From Paraphaeosphaeria minitans (lineage: Eukaryota > Ascomycota > Dothideomycetes > Pleosporales > Didymosphaeriaceae): a stretch of 64,000 bases of DNA. Under the pieces are notes generated by a model, which saw nothing but the letters and a program-made list of their open reading frames with translations, was not told the DNA's origin and did not search any database. Shown here one piece after another: positions 9,867 to 21,700 of this stretch. The translations under genes were made by a program, and so were the position numbers. Each line of letters begins with the position of its first letter. The first letter of the stretch is position 1. The stretch covers positions 62,001 through 126,000 of the forward strand of contig WJXW01000006.1 of NCBI GenBank assembly GCA_015832175.1, written 5' to 3'.

Positions 9867-10277
9867 TGTTAAATCCAAGAGGATAGCTAGTCCTAAAGGG
9901 TTAAGGTTAGTTCTTAGGCAGGAGTACTTACAGAAGGTGGAAGGTCTTGTTAATACAATAGTATCTTACAAAGTGTAATAAGTTAATAATTTAGTCTACT
10001 AGAATCTAAATAATAGATTAATAAATAGATTAAACATAAGTATAGAGAGCCCATCCTCGCGTTCCTATATACTTTAAGCAATTAGTAGACTAATTGCTCT
10101 AATTAAACTAATTAAGTACTAATTAGTTACTTAGTATATTAAGTGCTTAGTCTAATTAGTTATCTTAGCGCTCTAATTACACTAATTAGATTACGTGACC
10201 TTTTGTGCTGTGTTACTTAAACAACAAATATAGATACATATAAAAATCCTAAGAGGCCTAGCCTTTAGATCTTAACA
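9867..10277 (-). repeat. RLG-1a 3' LTR (411 bp, U3 type 1)
   Basis: On the plus strand it begins TGTTAAATCC and ends GATCTTAACA. About the first 200 bp (to the shared CGCGTTCCTATATA) match all other RLG-1 LTRs. The rest (about 10070-10277) is the type-1 module, full of CTAATTAGT and ACTAATTA repeats. Confidence 0.88.
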
Positions 10278-10328
10278 TTATCTCCCTCTTTACTAGGATT
10301 TATCCTTAAATTATATAACTATATCTTA

Positions 10329-10935
10329 TGCCTAGTTATAACTAGAGCTCGCCCCACATTATAAGTAGCGTTAGCTTACTTATATTATACCCTAACAACT
10401 TTCTAAGTCTAGCACTACCTATCGCTATTACCTAACTAATTTTATTAACTCCTTCGGCGAAGTCATAGTTAAGAAATACTTAATATATATAAAATATAAC
10501 TATGTTTACAAAGTTTACGTTTAGTCTAAAAGATATAGGGAATATATTTATTAAGGTTAACATTGCGATATGCGCGTTTTAGAGTCTAAGTTTAAGCGTT
10601 TATTAGCAGAGAAAGAGAAATTATATATATAAATAAAAAAGTTAAGAGAAACACAGGAGGCTACGTTTAAGGCCTATAAAGAGGCGTTAAAGAAATTATA
10701 GGTTACACGCGCACGCAAAGATTAGTTATATTAGTAAATAGACTTACTAGATAAGTATACTAAAGATGCGATAGTAGTTAAAGAGAAGAATATTAAGGAG
10801 GCTAAATCTTGTAAAGCTATTAATCTAGTGGTTAATAAGACTCCTTTAGGTCCCTTCTTATCCCCTACAATATAGAGCGCTTTTAAGGATTTCCTGTTAA
10901 AATTCTAGAATAATCTAGTGCCTTTACCATCTTAG
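10329..10935 (+). pseudogene. Antisense ORF of RLG-1a: CxxC...C motif plus coiled-coil-like region
   Basis: Opposite to gag-pol, between the 3' LTR and the chromodomain, a plus-strand frame runs to about 10935. From about 10440 it reads VYKVYV, then a motif at about 10528-10571 that fits C-x2-C-x6-C with two Cys changed to Tyr by CpA/TpG decay (last Cys intact, HCDM). A long charged, Leu/Lys/Glu-rich stretch follows (EKEKLYIQIKKLRETQEATF), typical of a coiled coil. Stops are TAG/TAA at likely Gln codons. A possible start is ATG at 10329, but that part needs a frameshift to join. The same arrangement occurs in the other RLG-1 copies. Confidence 0.6.
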
Positions 10936-12260
10936 GTATAAATGTTATTATACTATATAGGTTATTAGTAGAATTCTTTAATCTTTTATTAACAGTTTCC
11001 TAGGGAGTTCTCTAGTTCCTAGGTGTTTTTGCTGTGTAGGTAACCTTTCTACTTAATAAGATACGCGTTGCTATGCTAATTGTATTCTAGAATTCTTTTA
11101 ACCTTAAATTTATTTTCTTTCTTAGTTCTGTAGTAGAAGGCGGTTCCAACTAGTGTATTAGGGTCTGCTAGTTCTAGTAGTAATACGTAAAATACTAGGT
11201 GTATCTTTGCATCTGGTGGTAGTTCTAACTTATAGTTCACTAGTAATATTTACTTAGAAATATAAAATAGTCTAACCTTAATATAATCTAGTTTCTTATG
11301 TTTTTTCTTCTAAGTTTAAAGGTTCTTCGTAAGCAGATATACTTTATCCCCCTTCTTTAGCTAAGGTGCTATTTTTCGTTTTTAATTTTAATATAAGATT
11401 AATTGCTGCTAAGCTTTCTTAAGATTCTCGTAGAGTTATTAGTGTATTTTCTTCATATTTTCTACTATATCTATAGCTTCTTTTGCTTTAATTGTCGTAG
11501 GAAATTATTAGTTAAAGAGATATAGGTGTCTTCTATAGTTTATATAGAACAGTGTATGTCCTAATACTACTAATACTTTATTATTATAGGCCAACTATAC
11601 TATAGGTAGTAATAAAATCTAGTTATTCTTCTAACTGTTGTAGTAGATGCGTAGGTACGTTTCTATAGTTTAGTTTATACGTTCTGTCTGTCTATCTATT
11701 TATAGATAGTAAGCTGTTAATAGCTTTTGTTTTGTTCTAAGTAGTACTATAAGCGTTGTCTAATAGTTTAATGTAAAGAGCTTGTCTCTGTCACTAATAA
11801 TTATTTTTAGGATTCTGTGGTGTCTAACTAGTTAGTCTAGGATAAGAAAAGTAAGTTCTTTTACTATTATTCTTTTAAGACATGAAATGAGCTTAATATA
11901 CTTAGTTAGTTAGTAGACTATTACTAGTATACTGTCGTATTTAATTCCTATTATTGGATCCTTAGAGTTTAGAATTCCTATAACAAAATCCATAGCGATA
12001 TCTTTCTATAGTGCTGTTAGTATTCTAATTACTTACATCTCTCTATATTTAAAATATGTACTTTGTTTATTTCTCTAGTATTCTGCATATTTGTAGATAT
12101 AAGTTATTATAGCTTCCTTAATTCCTTTAAAGGTATAATTCCTTTAGATAAGTTCTATTGTTTTTGTAATGCCTAGGTGTGTGTATATAGGGTTATTGTA
12201 GTATTGTTAGATAATCTCGGTCTATAGATGTTCCAGAACTTCTTGGTTAATTACTAAAAG

Positions 12261-12572
12261 TGTCCGTACAGTTTATCGTACAAATAGCACTGAGTGAAAT
12301 AGGGGCCTGCCTACCTATAGGGACCCGCACAAGGACCCACTACTTAAGTCAGCGCTAAGAGGCAGAGACTTTATAAGGCCCTGCCTACCTATAAGGACCT
12401 GCACAAGGACCCCCTGCTTAGGTCAGCGCCAAGAGGCAGAGACTTCATAAGGTCCTCAGTGCCCCTTTGTACGATAGACCAGACGTAATTAATTGAACCT
12501 ACTTCTCACCCTTTGCACGATAGTATACTATTAACCCTTAAATGCTTGATTGCAGATTGAGCCAAACCTACA
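12261..12572 (+). repeat. RLC-1 solo LTR with internal 74-bp tandem duplication
   Basis: Begins TGTCCGTACAG and ends CCAAACCTACA, with a perfect 5-bp TSD AAAAG (12256-12260 and 12573-12577). It is 312 bp, 74 bp longer than the other RLC-1 LTRs. The extra length is a tandem copy of the segment from CCTGCCTACCTATA to GACTTTATAAGG. It interrupts RLG-1a pol. Confidence 0.9.
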
Positions 12573-15500
12573 AAAAGTTAATTTAGTTCTACTATTAGCT
12601 CTAGAGATCTATCTTTAGCTTTATAAAGGATTGCGGAGAAGGTTTTTACTTTTTTCTCCTACTAGATTACTTTATTAGCTAAGAGCGTCTGCTCTGCCAT
12701 TTTCTTTCCTAGCTATATAGATAATTTTAAACTTATACTACCCTATGGTTTACAACTATCTTTATTGTTATAGCGTAAGTTCTTTTATTATTGTGAACCT
12801 TAGAAAGTTCTTATAATCTGTGTAGATTTCTAGCGTTAAGTAACTAAGCGTATAAATCCTCTAGTGCTTTAAGGCTTTAATAATAGCGTAGAGTTCTTTA
12901 TTGTGTACGTTGTATTATGTTTCAGCGTTATTAAATTTGCATAAGTAATAGGCAATTAGGTACTATTTACTATTACATTCTTATTTAGCGTAGGCGCCTA
13001 GCGTAAGATCGCTAGTGTCTATTTTAAAGCGCAGTGGTTTATCGCTTTTAAAATAAATAAGGATAGGTTCTATAATACATACTGTCTTAAGGAGTTAGAA
13101 TAACATTTTACACTTATTTGTCTATTTAAAGGGTACGTTCTTCTTTATAAGATTTATTAAAGGTATTGTGACCTTTACGTAATTTTGGATAAATTGTTAA
13201 TTAAATCTACAGAATTCTAAGAATTCTTGGATATTCTTGGCTATCTTTAGTATTAGCTAGCTCTTAATACATTTAACTTTACTTAGTGCTATTTTAATTC
13301 CTTCTATAGTAATAATGTGTCCTAGGAATATAAGTTATTTAACGTTAAACTTGCATTTCTTAAGTTTAATATAAAGGCATGCTTTATCTAGTGCTTCTAG
13401 TACTGTCTATATATGCTTAGTATGGTCTAATTTGTTTTTAGAAAAGACGAGGATATCGTCTATATACGCGATAATAAATATGTCTAGATATTCGCAGAGT
13501 ATATTGTTAATAAGTGCTATAAAAGCTGCTAGTGCGTTTGTGAGTCTAAATAGTATAACTTTATACTTAAATAGTCTATAGCGTAATTAAAACGCTGTTT
13601 TCTATTCTTTACCTTTCTTAATTTATATAAGGTAGTAACTGTCTCTTAGATCTATTATTATAAATATCTTAGCTTAAGATAGTTAATCTTGTAACTCTGT
13701 AATATTTAGTAGTAGATATTAGTTCTTTATTATTATATTATTAAGTTGTTAGTAGTTAACGCATAGTCTATCTAATCTATCCTTTTTCTTAATAAACATA
13801 AAAGGGCTTACTACTAGTGACTTTAATAGTTATATATATCCTTTCTTAAAGTTTGTCTTAATAAAATCACGTTCTTTAAGGAGTTCTTCTCTTATTTTGC
13901 TATATAGTAGTCTAAAGGGTAGTGTCTTCCCTTCTTCTAGGTCTATTGTAAGATCCTAGGGTTAATGTTCTAGTAGGTTTACTTTTCCTTTCTTTTCTGT
14001 GAATATATATGTCTATTTCCTATACTCTCTTAGTAAAGTAAAGGGTGTGCTATTGTCCTCCTTCTCGCGCTTTTTAACCTAGTAGTTTCTACTAGCGTCT
14101 ACTAAGGTGTGCTTCCGTTTTTTAACTATTTATCGCAGTGTTATGTTGTTAATAACTCTCTTATCTACTATTATTTTTAGTTAATGCGTAGGCTTTACTT
14201 ATAATATATAATTATAGCATTTAAATAATATTTTCTTTGTACCCTAGTTAATCTATAAGTTATATATTGTTAACTAAGGTAATCCTAAGACTAACTTATA
14301 CTTAGATCCTAGTAAGATATTTAAGGTAAGTTCCTCTCTATGTCCTTAGACTATTATCGTAGTAGTAACCTCCTAGTATATTTAAGGTGTCTTAGGCATT
14401 AGGGATCTATTTGCGACATAGATAATATAGGGTACTTTTTTCTCTAATATTATAAGTCCTGCTTGTCTTACTATCTAATAAGATATAAAGTTCCTTCCTA
14501 CTCCTAAGTCTATAAGAGCTTAAGCCTATATTCTTTTAAGCTATACTAGTAGCTTAACTAATGCTATGCTTACTATAGTATTTAATTTAATAACGGCGTT
14601 TTCTTATCTAAGTTTAGGCCTAAAAAAGACATCTATTCGTGTAGGTTATAGTTAAGTTCTAGTGCCTAGTATACGTTTCTAAGCATCCGCTTCTATTATT
14701 ATTCTTAAGTATGTAGCTTATATAGATTGTCTTTTTTTTCTTCTTCCTGTAAGGATGTTCTTCTGTTTTTTCTCCTGTAGTCTTTACTATTCCTATATAC
14801 TAGTTAAATTAGTAGCTCTGTTGTTGCTTCTTATATAGGGTAGTTTATAAAGCTGTCTAAATATTTAGCTATATAGTAGTATTTGCAGTCTTAGTTTAGA
14901 TACGTGTACTAGTATAGTTACATACAGTCTCTGTTAATAAGTATATTATAGTATTTATTACCCTTTAGCGTAAGGTAAAGAAAGTATTTTACTTATTATT
15001 TATCCTAGAGGTGTTTGTTGTAAGCTGCGATAGGGTAGTCTGTCTACATCTATCTATAGCGTAGTTTCCTTCTAGGTTATTTCTTGTTCTTTTCTTTCTC
15101 TGTTTTGTGTTGTGTGTATATTAGTTCTTCGCAGTACGTCTATATATAGAATTAGTGTATAGGATTTTAGTAGTCTAAGTAGTACTTTAGTACGTAGTCT
15201 AACTTCTTATTTTTATAGGGTTGCATTCCTTTTAGTACCTAGTAGGGTTTTATATAGTCCTAAACATTTAGTTTATACTTAGGTGACATAGAGTTGTCTT
15301 CTTCCTGCCTACTTTATAGGTAAGGAGTAGGAGATCTTAGTATCTCTTCTATATCTTCTACGTTGTAGTATACGTTAGAGTTGTCTTCTAAATCTTTATA
15401 TAGTTATAAGTTAGGTAAATCTAATTACTTACTTTGCTCTAGTATAACGCGTTAGTAACTAAATAGCGTTATAACAACTTCCTATTCCTTATTAGGTTTT

Positions 15501-16482
15501 TAGTCCTTAATAGTTAGTATATTTAACTTAGTTTAATAGACTTTGTTCTTTAATCTGCAATTCCTGGCTATATAGCCTAGTTTGCCACATATAAAGCATT
15601 TATAGGTCTTAGTTATTAATTATTAACTTCTATTAGAAACGCGTTTATTAGGCTACTTAGGGCCTATTCTTCCTCCTTTTCCTTTACCTATATAGTTAAA
15701 CTAGACATCTTCTATTAGTTTATATCTCTAGTAGTTCCTTAGCTATTGCTTTTAGACAATTCTAACAGGGTTCTTATAAACTACTTTTACTAGTTGTCTA
15801 AAGCTTATTAGTCTAGGATTTTAGTAGAGCTCCTATTGTAGTAAAAACTACTCTTTGTTAATTCTAATAGTTTCTTTGTATAGTTCCTTAAGGTTAGCAA
15901 TTTATGCACTACTATGTAAGAGTTCTTTACATAGTTTCTATTTAAGTCCTTGTTTATACATATTCTAAAGAGATTTATTGTCCTAGTTAAGTTGCACAGC
16001 GTATTTATAGAACTTAGCTATATACTTAGCTACTAATTATTTCTAAGTTATAGTCTAAATCTTTACTTTTATAATAGAGTCCTTGTTAGCAATCCTAAAG
16101 AGTTACTTAAGGTATTTTTTAAAGTTATTATAATTCTTAATAATGTTAACTATATTAGCGTGCTTATTTACGTAATTATCGTTATTATTGTTGTGGTCTA
16201 TTCCTAGGTACTTTTTAAGGTAGAAATAGATCTATAATCCTATATCTCCTCGCATATATATTGCTACAAAGATAACCTTCTTTTTGTCTTTAAGGGGTTT
16301 ATTTAAGTTAAAGAAGTAGAGGTCTAACTAGAGAATCTAGACGTTAGTTTAAAATTGTTTACTAAAGTAGAGATTAGGTTTATGCGCCTTACTGCTATCC
16401 TTTATAGGAGTAATCTTAGCGGCACCTAAAGCTGTGGAAGAGGTAGGAGTTTGTGAAGTACTTATATTAAGGGTGTTTAAGA

Positions 16483-16893
16483 TATTAAATCTAAGAGGGT
16501 AGCTAGTCCTAAAGGGTTAAGGTTGGTTCTTAGGCAGGAGTACTTACAGAAGGTGGAAGGTCTTATTAATATAATAGTATTTTATAAAGTGTAATAAGTT
16601 AATAATTTAGTCTACTAGAATCTAAACAATAGATTAATAAACAGATTAAACATAAGTATGGAGAGCCTATCCTCGCGTTCCTATATACTTTAAGCAATTA
16701 GTGGACTAATCGCTCTAATTAAACTAATTAAGCACTAATTAGTTACTTAGTATGTTAAGTGCTTAGTCTAATTAGTTATCTTGGCGCTCTAATCACACTA
16801 ATCAGATTACGTGACCTTTTGTGCCGTGTTACTTAAACAACAAATGTAGATATATATGAAGATCCTAGGAGGCCTAGCCTTCGGATCTTAACA
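16483..16893 (-). repeat. RLG-1a 5' LTR (411 bp, U3 type 1)
   Basis: Begins TATTAAATCT on the plus strand (TG changed to TA) and ends GATCTTAACA. It is equal in length to the copy at 9867 and followed by the TSD CCTAT. The primer-binding site would lie just left of 16483; its partner tRNA was not recognised. Confidence 0.88.
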
Positions 16894-18565
16894 CCTATTA
16901 CCTAACTGCTTAGTTAGCTAACTCTAGCAGACTAGTAGTCTAGAAGTATAATAAGCTTATGCCCTACTACTTACGCGTAGCTAAATCCTAATATCATTCT
17001 CCCCCTTTAAGCTTAATATTCTTATAAGTTAACTATTTATAAAGTTATTATCTTATTCTATAATATCGCTACAGTTAAGCTAATTATTTTAAAAAAAACT
17101 ATATTTTTGTAATAGTTACCTATTTATACTACGCTAAAAAGAAATATACTTATTATCTTTCTTCTTTACACTCTTAGTATACTAACTATATTAGATAGGG
17201 AAACTAGAAGTGTAAGCCTAAGGAGATTCCTTTACTAGATTATTTAAAAATAGATACTAAAATAAAAAGGTTAGAAAAGTTAGAGGCTAAAGAGGAAGCA
17301 AAGCTCTATATTAAGGAAGAGCTAGCTAAGGCAGCTCTTTTTCGCGCCTATTAGGCGCGAAAGAAGATAGCGCGCTTATATAATTAGTAAAAGAAATTAT
17401 ATTAGAAGGAATAAGAATTATTTAATTATAGTATAAGTACTATAAATAAGTTAAAAGTGCTTATAGCGTAGAAGGAGTTAGCGTAGACTACTGCGTTAAT
17501 AAATCCTAACGCACTGTTAGGCGCTAAGGTAATTAACTAGTTTATTTTATAGGCTAGCCCTTATACTAGTGGTAATTCTTAGGTGCGTCTTCTTATAATT
17601 TCTAGCGTTTAATTATAGAAGTTGTTTATCTATTATTAATAGTTAGATAGGTTGTCTTTAGGTTCCTATATATTTTTACTAGATAAATACCCTTTCCACT
17701 TAACAAGGTATTCTTTAGTGTCTGTATACGCGTTGTATACTTATAGGATTAATTCTACTTTAAATTTAGTTTCTTCCTAAGCTTAGTAATAGAAGGTGGT
17801 TTTAATTGGCGTTTCTAGGTCTGCTAGTTCTAATAAGGATATATAGAATACCAGGTGTATCTTCGCGTCAGCTAGTAGTTCTAATTTATAGTTTACTAGT
17901 AATATTTGTTTAGAAATATAAAATAGTCTAACCTTAACATAATCTAGTTTCTTGTTTTTCTTCTTCTAAGTTTAAAGGTTCTTTGTAAGTAAATATACTT
18001 TATCCCCCTTCTTTAGCTAAGGTGCTATTTTTTGTTTTTAATTTTAGTAAGAAATTAATTGCTGCTAAGCTTTCTCAAGATTCTCTTAGAGTTATTAGTG
18101 TATTTTCTTTATATTTTCTACTATATCTATGGCTTCTTTTACTTTAATTATTGCAGGAAATCGTTAATTAAAGAGATGTGGGTGTTTTTTATAGTTTATA
18201 TAGAATAGTGTATGTCCTAATACTGCTAATACTTTATTATTATAGGCTAACTGTGCTATAGATAGTAATAAAACCTAGTTATTCTTCTAACTATTATAGT
18301 AGATGCGTAGGTATGTTTCCATAGTTTAGTTCGTACGTTCTGTCTATCTGTTCGTTTATAGATAGTAAGCTGTTAATAGCTTTTATTTTATTCTAAGTAG
18401 GGCTATAAGTGTTATCTAATAATTTAACGTAAAGAGCTTGTCTCTGTCGATAATTATTATTTTTAGGATTCTGTGGTGTCTAATTAGTTAGTCTAAGATA
18501 AGAAAAGCAAGTTTCTTTGCTATGAATTTTTTAAGACATAGAATGAGCTTAATATACTTAGTTAG
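16894..18565 (-). mobile_element. RLG-1b, right piece: end of 3' LTR and 3' part of the pol region
   Basis: 16894-16993 completes the type-2 LTR interrupted by RLG-1a. A pyrimidine-rich stretch (CATTCTCCCCCTTT) then gives the polypurine tract on the minus strand. An antisense open frame (about 17040-17560), the chromodomain (about 17640-17740, minus strand) and part of the integrase follow. The element stops at 18565, where RLC-2a begins, and does not resume at 33217. Heavily RIP-affected. Confidence 0.8.
17040..17560 (+). pseudogene. Antisense ORF of RLG-1b
   Basis: Plus-strand frame opposite to pol. It shows a decayed C-x2-C-x7-C motif at about 17176-17216 (last Cys kept in KCKP), then a helical, charged stretch with LDYLKIDTKIKRLEKLEAKE and AKLYIKEELAKAALF. 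It is closely related to the antisense frame of RLG-1c and more distantly to those of RLG-1a and RLG-1d. Confidence 0.55.
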
Positions 18566-18760
18566 TGTTGTGGTAAAAAGGGCTCGAACTATTACAGGAT
18601 ATTTAGGAGCAGAGTTGTAAAGAATACAAATAGCTAATTGTAGGAAAGGATGCCAAAAGGGCAGACTATATATAAAAGAAATGAGCCTCTTAGTAAGAAT
18701 CCTGTGATATAAATTAGTAGATCTAGAAAGAATTATAGAAGTAAGTGTTTTACTTTAACA
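18566..18760 (-). repeat. RLC-2a 3' LTR (195 bp)
   Basis: Begins TGTTGTGGTAAAAAGGG and ends ACTTTAACA on the plus strand. The internal sequence next to it starts with ACCCCCTAGG, the complement of the polypurine tract. Confidence 0.88.
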
Positions 18761-21700
18761 CACCCCCTAGGTAATCGCTTAAAAGCAGATCACCTATCCT
18801 AAGAAGTAATTTTTAATTATCTAAATCCTTCCTAAAGATCTTTAAAAAACCATCTAAAGGCTATTTAAAGATTAAAAAACTATTAAGAATTATTCTTCTA
18901 AATCTCCTTATCTTAAGAACAGCAATTCTATTAACCCCCTATTTGTTATAATAGTAAAACAATCGCTATTTATCTTTTAAATTACAAATCCTATCGTAAA
19001 TTGTGTCTAGAATCTCTTCTTCTAGTAAGTTAGGAGCTTATAAGCGTGGCACAAAGGCCTAGAGCGTAAACGCTTTTATTCTACTACTTTTTTCGCTTAC
19101 TTCCTATTAACTATAAAGTAATTTCCCCGCTCTTACTAGCTAGTAAGTATAATAGGTAGGCGCGTTTTAATTAGGAAAGAATAGTAGTAAGAGAAATAAG
19201 TAGTAAGGAAGGAGCGTATTTAGCGCTTAATAATTAGATAGACAGTAGAGTAAATAAACCCTTTACTAGCGCTTAATCTTCTCTCTTTAATCCTTTACTT
19301 TTAACGCTTTAACTTCCTATCTAATTTAAGCCTACTAGTTTAAGCCTTTAAATCCTACTATTTTATAGTAGGTTCTTTTCTTTTAATTATTACTTTGCGC
19401 TCATTCTATTATTTAGAGCTTTACTAACTCTTTTAGATATCTAATAACCTAGCTAAAGCACGCGTAGCAAAGGCTGTAAAAGCTACTAAATAAAGCTCCT
19501 AATCCTCCTACTAAAATCCTTCTACTTCTTCTACTCTACTAGCTCCTCTTACCTTAGCTCTAGGCCCTTAGTAATTACTTAGTGCTCTTAAATAAGTAAG
19601 CTGCTTAGGCTGCTTAAAGAGAGCTCTAGTAGAAAAAAGTAATAGATACTACTATAATAACGCTTTAAGCTTAAGTAGGCGCTACTATACCTACTTTACC
19701 TACTTTTACACTACTATATATATAATTATTCTATTACTTTAGCTAATTTTACTAATTATTTCTATAGCTAGCTGTATATTTAGACTCTAGCTATAGATTT
19801 TATCTACTATTAACTATTAGAGAGTGCTAATATAAGCTTTTATTTTAAGATTCTTTCTAGATTTAGCTAATACTTTTTATAGAAGTAGCTAATTACTAAG
19901 CTGCGTAAAAAGGTTAAAGTAGCCTTATAAGCTCCTTTTCCTACTAGTAGTTAGGAGGAGTAAGCTTAGTATATAGTTACTATCCTACTCCCTCTCTCCT
20001 AGCTAATTTTTAGTAGAGGATAGGGTAATTACCCTCCTACTCTACCTATTAAGAAGTAGCGCAGTTATAGCTAATACACTAATTAAAATAGCTAAATAAG
20101 AAGCCTATTAGCTCTAAAGTAGGGTAAAAGCTAGGTAAGTGCTTCTTCTCCTACTAATTAAAAGAGGGGAGGCTAGGGTAAGCTATTACCTACTACTAAT
20201 TAAAGGAGAGGTAGAGGAGGTAGATAGGGTAAGGAATTACCTACTGTAAAGAGGAGGAGAAGAGAAAGATAGGGAGAATCTCCTACTACTAATTATAGGG
20301 GAGATTCTCACACCCCTGCGATTAAGTAGAGGAGGAAAAGGGTCTATAAGCTTATAAATAAGCTCTTTAATCTCCTCTTTCTCTAATTCCTATTCTCTCT
20401 CTAATTTTTTCTTTCTTTTCTTTTTCTTTTCTTATTTCCTAGCTCTAAATTAATAATTCTAGGTAGTTAATAGATTAATTCTCTGCTTACTTACTCTTAT
20501 TCTATAATTATTATACTTATATTTTATAGATTTAATAGCCTTTTAAATCTATTAAACTACTAATAAGTAAGAGCCTTTATAAGGCTATCTACTAGCATTT
20601 CGCTAGTTACAAGATAGTCTATTTAAAACAATTTCTTTATATGCTCTTACTGTAACTACATGTTCTAAATATCTATATAGCGTAGTTAAGTAGTGATCCT
20701 TTTGTTCTTTCTAATTACTAAATAAATAGTTTAAAGATTGTTATAATAGACCTTCGATAAAGGTCCTAGATCTAGAGTAAGCTTAGTAAAGAATCTCTTA
20801 ATTACTATAGCTTCTTTACTTATATATTTAAGCGCCAGAAGCTCTACTTCTATTAATAAAGTAGTAATTGTGTTCTATTAAGCTGCTTTCTATAGGATAG
20901 CTCCTCTAAATAATAGGATAATATATCTATAGGAAGATCGCTGTAATATTAGATTATTAGCGAAAGAGGTATCTCTACATATTAGTAAATTAGGTCTATT
21001 ATAGCCACTAAAGACTATAGCCTACTATTTAGTTTAATAGAGGTAAAGGATTATATAATTAATAGTAGTAAAGTGTTCTTTACTTAGATTTGTTAGAAAG
21101 TGTAATAGCTTTAACACTACAAAGGCTATATCTAGGCGTAGCATAATTACTATGTAGAGAGCTAATCCTACCTCTTCTTAAAAGAGCTTTATTTGTTAAG
21201 GAGTAGCTTCTCCTATGCTTGGAACAAGATCTTCTGCTAATAGAGGTGTAAGAGGGAAGCTCCTAGAGTTTAAAAGGTTAAACCTTTTCGTAATCTTATT
21301 AATATAGGTATTATAGACTAGAGAAATTAATCTTACTTCTCTATCCCTAATTACTTAAACACCTAGGAACCACTCTACTAGTCCTTTTAATTTAATCCTA
21401 TATTTGTTTATAATCTTTTTCTAAAAATCTAGGGCTTCTTTCTCTTTACTCTTGTAATAGAGAAGAAGAATGTTGTTAATATAAAAAAGAATAATAATAC
21501 TTTAATTACTGTTAAAGAAAAGGCATAGCTCTTCTAGCGAAGCTAAGAGTCTATAAGATTAAAGTAATCTTATAAATTCTTTATACTAAAGAAGTAGTGA
21601 ATCTCTTAAGCTATATAAAGCTTGATTTAATTTTACACACTTTCCTGGCTTTTTAAAACTATTAGGTAATTTATAAGTTACTAGATTAGCGGCTGTAATA

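Larger units (their letters stand above)
9867..16893 (-). mobile_element. RLG-1a: full-length Ty3/Gypsy chromovirus, RIP-inactivated
   Basis: LTRs of 411 bp lie at 9867-10277 and 16483-16893, flanked by the 5-bp TSD CCTAT (9862-9866 and 16894-16898). Coding is on the minus strand. Read from right to left: gag with a CCHC zinc knuckle at about 15556-15602 (CFICGKLGYIARNC, His replaced by Tyr), a Cys/His-rich linker (about 14880-15000), protease, reverse transcriptase with an intact YIDD box (13455-13466), RNase H, integrase, and a chromodomain (about 10950-11080). A polypurine tract (AAAGAGGGAGATAA on the minus strand) abuts the 3' LTR at 10278. An RLC-1 solo LTR (12261-12572) sits between RNase H and integrase. 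Stops at Gln codons show RIP. It is nested in the RLG-1b LTR. Confidence 0.9.
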
